Part shown: one piece after another, positions 1 to 5,867 of the stretch
Layout of the letters: each line of letters begins with the position of its first letter
How positions within the stretch are numbered: the stretch's first letter is position 1
DNA from: an uncultured Clostridia bacterium
GTDB taxonomy: Bacteria > Bacillota > Clostridia > Oscillospirales > Acutalibacteraceae
Length of the DNA stretch: 13,349 bases
NCBI GenBank assembly: GCA_937875885.1
Contig: CALEIO010000014.1
Coordinates: 1-13,349, forward strand
Reading direction: 5' to 3'
The notes under the pieces: generated by a model
Databases searched by the model: none
Seen by the model: the letters and a program-made list of their open reading frames with translations, nothing else
What the model was told of the DNA's origin: nothing
Made by a program: the position numbers and the translations under genes

Positions 1-1101
1 GACTACCTTGCAGAGGTAAAGAAGCAGCAGATCAACCCCGGTGTTTGCAAGGGCGCTGACCTTTCTGTTGTATATACTCCCCTCAATGGTACAGGCAACA
101 AGCTTGTTCGCAGAGTTCTTTCCGAAATCGGTGTTGAGAACGTTTCTATCGTAAAAGAGCAGGAGCTTCCCGACGGAAACTTCACCACTTGTTCTTTCCC
201 CAACCCCGAAATCAGAGAAGCTCTTGAGCTTGGTCTTCAGATGTGCGACGCTGTAAAGCCTGACCTTCTCCTTGCAACTGACCCCGATGCTGACCGAGTT
301 GGTATTGCTGTTCCTGACAGCGACGGCAGCTATCGTCTGATTACAGGTAACGAAACAGGCATTATGCTCACTGACTACATTCTCAAGTGCAGAAAAGAAA
401 ACAGTACTCTTCCCGAGAATCCTATCGTAGTTAAGACTATCGTTTCCACTCCCCTTATCAAGCGTATCTGCAAAAAGTACGGCGCTACTATGGCAGACGT
501 TCTTACAGGCTTCAAGTACATCGGCGAAATCATCCTTGGTCTTGAGCAGAAGGGCGAAACCGACAACTATGTATTCGGTTTTGAAGAAAGCTACGGCTAC
601 CTTGCAGGTTCCTATGTACGTGACAAGGACGCTGTTGTTGCTTCTATGCTCATTGCTGAAATGGCAGCTTACTACAAGAAGCAGGGCAAGTCTCTCTCCC
701 AGGTAATCGATGACCTCTACCACGAGTATGGTTACTACTACAACAAAACTCTCAACTTCTACTTTGAAGGTGCAGAGGGTATGCAGAAGATGAGCGAGAT
801 TATGTCAGGTCTCAGAGCAGATGCTCCCGAAAGCCTTGCAGGCTATACAGTTCAGGGTATCTGTGACTATCAGAACAGCACCGACACTGACCTTGTAAGC
901 GGTGAAACTGCTACAATCAATCTTCCCAAGTCCAATGTTCTTTCCTACTCACTCGAAGGCGGAAACGCAGCAATTGTTCGTCCCAGCGGCACAGAGCCCA
1001 AGATTAAGCTCTACCTCACTTCCGTTGGCAAAACACAGGAAGATGCACTCAACATTATGGATAAACTGGAAGAAGCTGCTACTGCTCTTCTCGGTGTATA
1101 A
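1..1101 (+). CDS. Alpha-phosphoglucomutase/phosphomannomutase family protein, 5' truncated by window edge
   Basis: The reading frame is open from base 1 and ends in TAA, giving 366 visible residues without an N-terminus. It should interconvert hexose 1-phosphate and 6-phosphate in the cytosol, feeding glycogen or cell-envelope sugar synthesis. Seen directly: the metal-binding loop DPDADR (visible residues 94-99), TGFKYIGE (169-176), the sugar-selective loop FGFEESYGY (192-200) and the C-terminal phosphate-binding RPSGTEPK (327-334). The catalytic phosphoserine loop would lie upstream and is not in the window. The EESYG loop and the spacing fit the roughly 560-580 residue Firmicutes phosphoglucomutase (PgcA-like) group better than GlmM, but substrate choice between glucose and mannose phosphate cannot be settled here. 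Codon use is strongly biased (AAG, CTT, GAC, CCC), unlike dinB next door, which suggests high expression. A terminator follows 25 nt after the stop. Confidence 0.93.
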   Translation, partial: DYLAEVKKQQINPGVCKGADLSVVYTPLNGTGNKLVRRVLSEIGVENVSIVKEQELPDGNFTTCSFPNPEIREALELGLQMCDAVKPDLLLATDPDADRVGIAVPDSDGSYRLITGNETGIMLTDYILKCRKENSTLPENPIVVKTIVSTPLIKRICKKYGATMADVLTGFKYIGEIILGLEQKGETDNYVFGFEESYGYLAGSYVRDKDAVVASMLIAEMAAYYKKQGKSLSQVIDDLYHEYGYYYNKTLNFYFEGAEGMQKMSEIMSGLRADAPESLAGYTVQGICDYQNSTDTDLVSGETATINLPKSNVLSYSLEGGNAAIVRPSGTEPKIKLYLTSVGKTQEDALNIMDKLEEAATALLGV

Positions 1102-1126
1102 TTGAAAACTTAAATAAACACCTATG

Positions 1127-1161
1127 AAACTTCGGTTGTCTTTGACTTCCGAAGTTTTTTG
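1127..1161 (+). terminator. Rho-independent terminator of the phosphoglucomutase gene
   Basis: A perfect 9-bp stem is formed by AAACTTCGG (1127-1135) and CCGAAGTTT (1149-1157), with a 13-nt loop. The T run starts within the 3' arm and continues to 1160. It isolates the sugar mutase transcript from the dinB promoter, whose -35 box begins 15 nt after the T run. Confidence 0.85.
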
Positions 1162-1175
1162 TTTGTATTTTTATA

Positions 1176-1204
1176 TTGACATTTTCGAACGCTTGTTCTA
1201 TAAT
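1176..1204 (+). promoter_or_regulatory. Consensus sigma-A promoter of dinB
   Basis: TTGACA (1176-1181) and TATAAT (1199-1204) are both perfect consensus hexamers separated by exactly 17 bp. The expected start point is near 1211, giving a leader of about 40 nt before the ATG at 1250. Such a strong promoter for an error-prone polymerase implies tight repression, which fits the LexA box occupying the spacer. Confidence 0.85.
1187..1198. promoter_or_regulatory. LexA (SOS) box 1, inside the dinB promoter spacer
   Basis: The sequence GAAC-GCTT-GTTC is a perfect GAAC-N4-GTTC palindrome, preceded by C and followed by T, as in the Gram-positive LexA/DinR consensus. It fills the spacer and abuts the -10 box, so bound repressor would block RNA polymerase. 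That LexA binds here is inferred from the motif and from the gene controlled. Confidence 0.82.
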
Positions 1205-1215
1205 ATTCATATAAC

Positions 1216-1227
1216 AAACATTTGTTC
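1216..1227. promoter_or_regulatory. Probable second LexA box downstream of the dinB start point
   Basis: AAAC-ATTT-GTTC matches GAAC-N4-GTTC at seven of eight fixed positions. Its centre is 29 bp from the centre of box 1, close to three helical turns, so the two sites face the same side of the DNA. It covers about +6 to +17 relative to the predicted start point. Confidence 0.6.
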
Positions 1228-1249
1228 TGCTTTTTTGAAGGTAGTTATA

Positions 1250-2491
1250 ATGAGAGTAATTTTACATTCAGACTGCAACTGTTTTTTTGCCAGCGTGGAA
1301 TGTCTTTATAATCCAGAAATCCGCAATAAACCTGTGGCTGTGTGCGGCAATGCAGACGAAAGACACGGCATAGTTCTGGCAAAAAATGAAATTGCAAGAA
1401 AATACAAAGTACAGACAGGGGAGCCTATATGGCAAGCTGTGCAAAAATGCCCCGATCTGGTAATTGCCAAAGCACATTACGATAAGTATCTGCGATTTTC
1501 AGAAATGGCAAGCAGAATATACAAAGACTACACCGATATGATTGAGCCTTTCGGTCTGGATGAATCCTGGCTGGATATCACTGCATCTGTCAGGGATTTT
1601 GCTCAAGGAAAAGAAGTGGCAGAAGAAATACGTCGCAGAATAAAATATGAGCTTGGTATAACTGTAAGCATTGGTGTAAGCTTCAACAAAATATTTGCAA
1701 AGCTTGGCAGCGACTACAAGAAACCCGATGCGGTTACTGTTATCTCTCCCGAAAATTACAAAGAGATTGTTTACCCCCTACCCGCCAAAGATTTGCTGGG
1801 AGTAGGCAGAGCAACAAGCAAAAAGCTCCGCACTCTGGGAATATACACCATCGGCGATATAGCATCTGCACCAAAGGCTCTTTTACGTTCTCATCTGGGA
1901 AAATTCGGAGAACATCTGTATGCATTTTCAAGAGGATACGACTTCTCCCCCGTTAAACACGTAGGGCACATAAATCTGCCCAAATCCATCGGCAACTCCA
2001 CCACAACCGCAAGAGATATGAAAACTCTGCAAGACGCTTCCATAGTGCTTACCGTACTGTGCGATAGTGTTTGCCGACGTGCAAGAGAGCAAAAGCTCTC
2101 GGCCTATACCATCGGAATCAATGTAAGAGATAAAGACCTGTACATTATAAACAGACAGACCAAGCTAACCAGAAGTACTAATCTCAGCAGTGAGGTTACC
2201 GAATGTGCAATAAAGATGCTTGAGTACAACTATAGTTTCTCAAAACCCATAAGAAGCATCGGAGTTACCCTCTCCGACTTTGTTCCCTCTTATGAAGCGC
2301 AGCAGACAAGTCTTTTCACAAACGAACATCAGCGAGAAAGGCTGGAAACCCTGGACCATTCCCTTGATGTACTCAAGCAGCGCTTCGGCAGTTTTTGTGT
2401 GCGTCCTGCCTCTTTACTTCTGGACAAGGAATTATCCGCTTTTTCACCAAAAGAAGAACACACAGTTCATCCCGTAGGAATTTTCACATAA
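1250..2491 (+). CDS. dinB: DNA polymerase IV (Y-family translesion polymerase)
   Basis: This is a 413-residue Y-family polymerase that copies past damaged template bases. The ATG at 1250 is chosen because GAAGG lies just upstream and the family starts at MRVILHSD; an in-frame ATG at 1124 would lie inside the terminator and put the promoter in the coding region. Visible features: N-terminal catalytic motif HSDCNCFFASVE (6-17) with metal ligand D8 and steric-gate F13, the D104-E105 pair in FGLDESWLDIT, the SIGVSFNKIFAKLGSD palm/thumb motif (140-155), helix-hairpin-helix LLGVGRATSKKLRTLGI (182-198), little-finger domain from about 240, and a beta-clamp binding peptide QTSLF (352-356). The HSDCNC form and the RHGIVLAKNE segment are typical of Clostridial DinB proteins. 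It carries its own SOS promoter and is followed 54 nt later by a small gene likely in the same transcript. Confidence 0.95.
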   Translation: MRVILHSDCNCFFASVECLYNPEIRNKPVAVCGNADERHGIVLAKNEIARKYKVQTGEPIWQAVQKCPDLVIAKAHYDKYLRFSEMASRIYKDYTDMIEPFGLDESWLDITASVRDFAQGKEVAEEIRRRIKYELGITVSIGVSFNKIFAKLGSDYKKPDAVTVISPENYKEIVYPLPAKDLLGVGRATSKKLRTLGIYTIGDIASAPKALLRSHLGKFGEHLYAFSRGYDFSPVKHVGHINLPKSIGNSTTTARDMKTLQDASIVLTVLCDSVCRRAREQKLSAYTIGINVRDKDLYIINRQTKLTRSTNLSSEVTECAIKMLEYNYSFSKPIRSIGVTLSDFVPSYEAQQTSLFTNEHQRERLETLDHSLDVLKQRFGSFCVRPASLLLDKELSAFSPKEEHTVHPVGIFT

Positions 2492-2496
2492 CAAAA

Positions 2497-2520
2497 GGAC
2501 ACCTGAAAAATCAGATGTCC
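2497..2520 (+). other. Intercistronic hairpin between dinB and the 80-residue gene
   Basis: GGACACCTGA (2497-2506) and TCAGATGTCC (2511-2520) pair as a 10-bp stem with one C-A mismatch and an AAAA tetraloop. No T run follows on the + strand, so it is not a normal terminator for dinB; it may be an RNA processing or stability element. On the - strand it would be followed by TTTTGT, so weak termination of antisense transcription is also possible. Confidence 0.5.
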
Positions 2521-2545
2521 ACTCTTAAATACAGGAGGTATTCAG

Positions 2546-2788
2546 ATGAAAGAATTTGTATCAGTAACAGCTAAATTTGACTGTGACGGAAACCTTATGC
2601 CCGTAACTCTGCACTGGAAAGACGGCAGAAGTTTTGACATTGACAGAATTCTGGATATAAGATACGCCGCCTCACTGAAAGCGGGCGGCGCGGGAATTCG
2701 TTATTTATGCAGAATTGCAGGCAAACAGCGCTATCTGTTTCTGGATAATAACCGCTGGTTTGTAGACTGCAAAAGCTCGAAAAACTAA
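2546..2788 (+). CDS. Small uncharacterised protein in the dinB SOS unit
   Basis: This 80-residue soluble protein has a very good ribosome binding site, AGGAGG (2533-2538), 7 nt before the ATG. It lies 54 nt downstream of dinB on the same strand with no promoter of its own that I can see, so it is probably SOS-induced with the polymerase. The sequence predicts several short beta strands: a VTLHW-GRSF segment (19-30), DRILDIR (33-39), a glycine-rich turn GGAGIRYLCRI (47-57) and a terminal YLFLDNNRWFVDC (63-75). This resembles a small SH3-like or beta-barrel fold. The HW.DGR.F.IDRILD stretch recalls the short DUF6504-type proteins found beside mutasome genes in actinobacteria, but I could not test that. 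No known catalytic motif is present. A role as polymerase accessory, by analogy with YolD-like partners of UvrX, is a guess from position only. Confidence 0.8.
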   Translation: MKEFVSVTAKFDCDGNLMPVTLHWKDGRSFDIDRILDIRYAASLKAGGAGIRYLCRIAGKQRYLFLDNNRWFVDCKSSKN

Positions 2789-2797
2789 ACTGTAAAA

Positions 2798-3301
2798 TTA
2801 GTGGAAGATAACGTTGAAGTCATTCTCGGGGAGTCTGATTTCAACTGCATTACCCTCAAGGTCTGTTGCTGTAATAACAGCGCTCTTTGTTGTATCGTTG
2901 TTATACTTAAGCTCGATCTCACTCATAGAGAGAACCTTGTATGTACCTGTTACTGTGTTAGCGTTACCATAAGCACCGATAAATGCAGTAAATGTGCCAT
3001 CCTCTTTGAAGCAGAGCTCACCGCCGTGCTCCTTGAAGCTGCTGCCGTAAACCTGAGTAAGCTCTACAGCTTTACCTGTAAGGTCAAATGCAAGCTCGGG
3101 CTTGTAACTCTCTTTGAGAACTGCAAGCTTGTTTTCTTCTGCTGTAGCACCTGTTGCCTGCTGATTTGCTGCAGCTGTTGTTGTAGCCTCATCGCCTGTT
3201 GCTGTGTCTTCAGGAGCCTTTGAGCAAGCTGCAAGCATAAAGCAGCTGAATGTCATAAGAACAGCCATCATCAAAGCAATAAATCTCTTTTTGTTATTCA
3301 T
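2798..3301 (-). CDS. Small secreted lipoprotein with C-terminal beta-rich domain
   Basis: This is a 167-residue predicted lipoprotein. The ATG at 3301 is preferred: a GAGGAAA ribosome site lies about 7 nt upstream, and the stop of the preceding gene is 1 nt before the ATG, so translation is coupled. A longer in-frame start at 3328 would only add a basic stretch inside the upstream gene. The N-terminus is a signal peptide (NNKKRF, then a hydrophobic core) ending in lipobox LAAC, with lipidated Cys26. A Thr/Ala-rich linker (about 28-52) leads to a domain of about 110 residues with alternating strands, including GTFTAF, GTYKVL and IELKYNN, resembling lipocalin-like META or DUF-type sheets. Its function is unknown. 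Codon use is strongly optimised (AAG, CTT, GCA/GCT, GGC), unlike the membrane-protein genes upstream, so it is probably abundant. It converges on the 80-residue gene with only 9 bp between stops. Confidence 0.88.
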   Translation of the reverse strand: MNNKKRFIALMMAVLMTFSCFMLAACSKAPEDTATGDEATTTAAANQQATGATAEENKLAVLKESYKPELAFDLTGKAVELTQVYGSSFKEHGGELCFKEDGTFTAFIGAYGNANTVTGTYKVLSMSEIELKYNNDTTKSAVITATDLEGNAVEIRLPENDFNVIFH

Positions 3302-3302
3302 A

Positions 3303-4286
3303 TTATTTTTCCTCTTCTTTCTGCTCAAGTATAGTGAGCAATGATTTTCTTTTTATCATTTTTCCCTGATAAAAAATATATTCTTCTCCATCTCCGTTTT
3401 TAAGCTCTTCAATATCAAACTCGGGCTCGTGATTTTCCTGCATTTCCGATGCAGCATAGGTCACGGGCTCTTTTTTCTCTGAAGAGTCGGAATTGGAGTT
3501 TGTTCCGTTGGGAATACCGTCACCCGCTATCATAGCGTACATATTGGGATAAAGATAGTGGCTGACAATAAGCGCAAAGGGTGCAGGAATAAGCACTCCG
3601 AATGCAAAAGGTAAATATGCAGTTAAAATCACTTTAACCAATTGCACGGGCAGCAGAGATGAAAGATACGAAATCAAAATAAAAGGTATCATAACCACTG
3701 CAACAAGAGCTACTGTACCGAGAGTTGCAAAGAAATTATTTTTGAATTCACCGAAAGTCATCAATGCACTATTTTTGTAAATATCTTTTTGTCTGAGGTC
3801 AAAGGAAACCGTCATAAGCGGTACTGTATAAAACATAAATAGAAAGAATACCGCAATAACAAACAGAAAAAACATTACAACATAGAATATCCAACCAAAG
3901 GATGCGGCCAACCCGGAATACAAAGAAAATCCAAAATAGCATCCCACAATGCCCAGATACATTACTATTCCCCAGCACAGAAAACGTAAACCGTTATCTT
4001 TAACTGCGGTAAGATATGTTTTCAGTATTTTGTCAGGTCTGATATCTCTGGAATAGTCACGCGCCAGAGCAACAACACCTGAATAAAACGGAGCAGACAA
4101 AACCAGAATCAAGGGCAGAATTACAGACGCACTTCTGAACACATAAAGATACAGAAAAGCTGCAATACCCACAGACAGGAAAAGCGGCACCGCAAAAATA
4201 AGATTCACAAGAATCAATTTACCAAAATTTGAACGGAGCTTGTGGAGCAAAAGTTCAAACCCAAGTTTTTTTCTATCCTGGTACAT
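3303..4286 (-). CDS. DUF624/YesL-like integral membrane protein with acidic cytoplasmic tail
   Basis: This 327-residue protein has about six membrane helices (roughly 24-50, 54-74, 100-122, 130-157, 186-210, 216-243). They are followed by a hydrophilic tail of about 70 residues, rich in Ser, Asn and Glu and ending in EQKEEEK. The pattern of an N-terminal NFGKLILVNL helix, a PFYSGVVALARDYSR loop (66-80) and a following TAVKDN segment resembles the DUF624 (YesL) family, whose biochemical role is not established; family members are usually shorter, about 200-230 residues, so the tail is an addition. The start ATG has AAGGA about 10 nt upstream. It lies 28 nt after the SpoIIM-like gene and is translationally coupled to the lipoprotein gene after it, suggesting all three act at the cell envelope. 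Family assignment is moderate; no substrate or partner is visible. Confidence 0.82.
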   Translation of the reverse strand: MYQDRKKLGFELLLHKLRSNFGKLILVNLIFAVPLFLSVGIAAFLYLYVFRSASVILPLILVLSAPFYSGVVALARDYSRDIRPDKILKTYLTAVKDNGLRFLCWGIVMYLGIVGCYFGFSLYSGLAASFGWIFYVVMFFLFVIAVFFLFMFYTVPLMTVSFDLRQKDIYKNSALMTFGEFKNNFFATLGTVALVAVVMIPFILISYLSSLLPVQLVKVILTAYLPFAFGVLIPAPFALIVSHYLYPNMYAMIAGDGIPNGTNSNSDSSEKKEPVTYAASEMQENHEPEFDIEELKNGDGEEYIFYQGKMIKRKSLLTILEQKEEEK

Positions 4287-4314
4287 ATAACACGTCCTTA
4301 AACAGTAATAGTCA

Positions 4315-4986
4315 TCAACTGAAAAACAAGCCCGAAAAAGCCGTCCACAGCATCATATCTGTCAGCGCAGCAGCTGCTGTAAGAATGAGCAGATAGACGC
4401 TTCGCACAAGATAAGTGCGAAGATGTGCTGAAACAGACACAGAGTTTGATTTAGAAAAGAAAACAACACCGGCAACAGTACAGGAAAAGCTATGGGCCTG
4501 AATACATTCAATAATCAGCGCAAAGGTGAAGATGAAAGTTCCTCCAAGCATTATAAGAAGATAGAATCCCACACCTTTGAATCCATAGGTTATAAACAAA
4601 TATCCTGCAGAAAGTCCCGTGCCAAATCCCTTGAATGCAGGTGCAACAGGTATGGCAACCATTCCCCAAGGAGCAAGTCCGCACAAAAAGACAAAAATCA
4701 TAAAGATAAAGTCTGAAGCGAAGCTTGCCGCAAAGGTTGAAAACACCGGCTGTCCCAATCTGGCAGACAGATTGGTTGTAAACAGAAAATCAAGCTTATC
4801 AAGCAACGTAGCATCTGCCTTTGTTGCTGACAATGAGCCCAGTAGCATTCCCACAGCAAACATAAAAGTATAAAAGATAACTGTGGAATACCTGTGCATA
4901 AACTTCGGCAGGTCAGGTATGTCTTTATTTTTAAGAAAAGATAACCTGCGCCGCCTAGGGGTGAAAGAAAACACAAAACCTCTCAT
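4315..4986 (-). CDS. SpoIIM-like (stage II sporulation protein M family) membrane protein
   Basis: This 223-residue protein has about five hydrophobic helices (34-53, 83-105, 107-133, 137-162, 194-220) after a basic N-terminus containing RRRR. The central stretch with APAFKGFGTGLSAGYLF (115-131) and GFKGVGFYLLI (135-145) matches the SpoIIM family pattern of a Gly-rich KGFG.G...G helix pair. In Bacillus, SpoIIM acts with SpoIID and SpoIIP in peptidoglycan remodelling during engulfment; family members outside sporulation also exist. An AGGAGG site sits 6 nt before the ATG. The length is near the family norm of about 200-215. Linkage to a secreted lysozyme two genes upstream is consistent with a cell-wall job, but SpoIID and SpoIIP are not in this window, so a sporulation role is not proven. 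Confidence 0.72.
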   Translation of the reverse strand: MRGFVFSFTPRRRRLSFLKNKDIPDLPKFMHRYSTVIFYTFMFAVGMLLGSLSATKADATLLDKLDFLFTTNLSARLGQPVFSTFAASFASDFIFMIFVFLCGLAPWGMVAIPVAPAFKGFGTGLSAGYLFITYGFKGVGFYLLIMLGGTFIFTFALIIECIQAHSFSCTVAGVVFFSKSNSVSVSAHLRTYLVRSVYLLILTAAAALTDMMLWTAFSGLFFS

Positions 4987-5045
4987 ATAAGCCTCCTGAT
5001 AACGGTTGTCCGTATTCAGTACAACTTATGAGGCTGTGATAAAAA

Positions 5046-5846
5046 TTATGCTTCGGCAGCAAGCTCTCCTGCACGTTTTGTGCAAGCAGCCATTGCTTCT
5101 TTAACAGCACCTTCAAGATTATGCTCGTAAAATTTATTGAGTGCTTCGATGGTAGTACCACCCTTGGAGCTGACCTTCTTTATTAAAGTATCGGGGTCAT
5201 CACCTGATGTGCGGAGCATCTCGGCACTACCCTCCATTGCAGCACAGATAAGATTCATAGCGCAATCCTTATCAATACCCACAGACTGGGCATAATCAGC
5301 CATAGCCTTGGCAAACAGATAAAAATAAGCAGGAGAAGAGCCGTTTACAGAGATAATGGCATCCATTTTGTCCTCTTCAAACTCTTCTACAACACCGCTT
5401 GAAGCAAACATAGAAGTTGTAACTTCACGCACATTTTCGCTTACATTCTGTGAGAAGCACATAGCTGTGGCACCCTTCCCCACAAGCAAAGGAGTGTTGG
5501 GCATAACACGCACAACAGGACATTCAAGACCAAGCTTTGTGCGGACAAAATCAATAGTGATACCTGCTGCAATAGAAACAAAAGTCTTGTTCATATCTGC
5601 AACGGAAGCTATCTCTGTTATAACCTCTGAATAATTCTGGGGTTTAACCGCAAGTACTATAATATCACATTTCCCGGTGAGAGTACAACTATTTTCCTCT
5701 GCAAAAATGCCTTTTTCTGCAAAATATCCCAGTTTTTCTTTATCCATATCAAAAACAGCGATATCAGAAGCAGGTGTACCTGCTCCCAGAAGGCCTTCTA
5801 TAATGGCAGTTGCCATATTACCCGCACCTATAAAACCAATTTTCAT
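5046..5846 (-). CDS. proC: Pyrroline-5-carboxylate reductase
   Basis: This 266-residue enzyme reduces 1-pyrroline-5-carboxylate to L-proline with NAD(P)H, the last step of proline synthesis, in the cytosol. The start is set at 5846 because TGGAGGT lies 5 nt upstream; an ATG at 5858 overlaps that ribosome site and would add only MEVN. Visible family marks: the Rossmann dinucleotide loop GFIGAGNMA (4-12), LAVKPQ (65-70), VRVMPNTP (112-119), NGSSPAYFY (168-176) and VSSKGGTTIEAL (225-236) of the C-terminal dimerisation and substrate-binding domain. The length is typical of ProC. It starts 21 nt after the stop of the lysozyme gene with no promoter between, so it is probably transcribed with it, an unexpected pairing of an amino-acid gene with envelope genes. 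Confidence 0.96.
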   Translation of the reverse strand: MKIGFIGAGNMATAIIEGLLGAGTPASDIAVFDMDKEKLGYFAEKGIFAEENSCTLTGKCDIIVLAVKPQNYSEVITEIASVADMNKTFVSIAAGITIDFVRTKLGLECPVVRVMPNTPLLVGKGATAMCFSQNVSENVREVTTSMFASSGVVEEFEEDKMDAIISVNGSSPAYFYLFAKAMADYAQSVGIDKDCAMNLICAAMEGSAEMLRTSGDDPDTLIKKVSSKGGTTIEALNKFYEHNLEGAVKEAMAACTKRAGELAAEA

Positions 5847-5867
5847 ATTAACCTCCATATTGAGTAA

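Noticed and set aside
1124..1249. N-terminal extension of DinB from ATG 1124
   Set aside because: It would translate through the terminator and the promoter, and the family N-terminus begins at the ATG at 1250, which has its own ribosome site.
2801..3223. Cysteine-rich 140-residue open frame on the + strand
   Set aside because: It lies fully antisense to the lipoprotein gene, has no ribosome site, and its cysteines come from GCA/GCT-rich codons read in reverse.
3302..3328. Lipoprotein start at ATG 3328
   Set aside because: It lies inside the upstream gene without a ribosome site. The ATG at 3301 gives a normal lipoprotein signal peptide and a good site.
5847..5858. ProC start at ATG 5858
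   Set aside because: That ATG overlaps the ribosome binding site that serves the ATG at 5846, and the extra residues are not part of the family.
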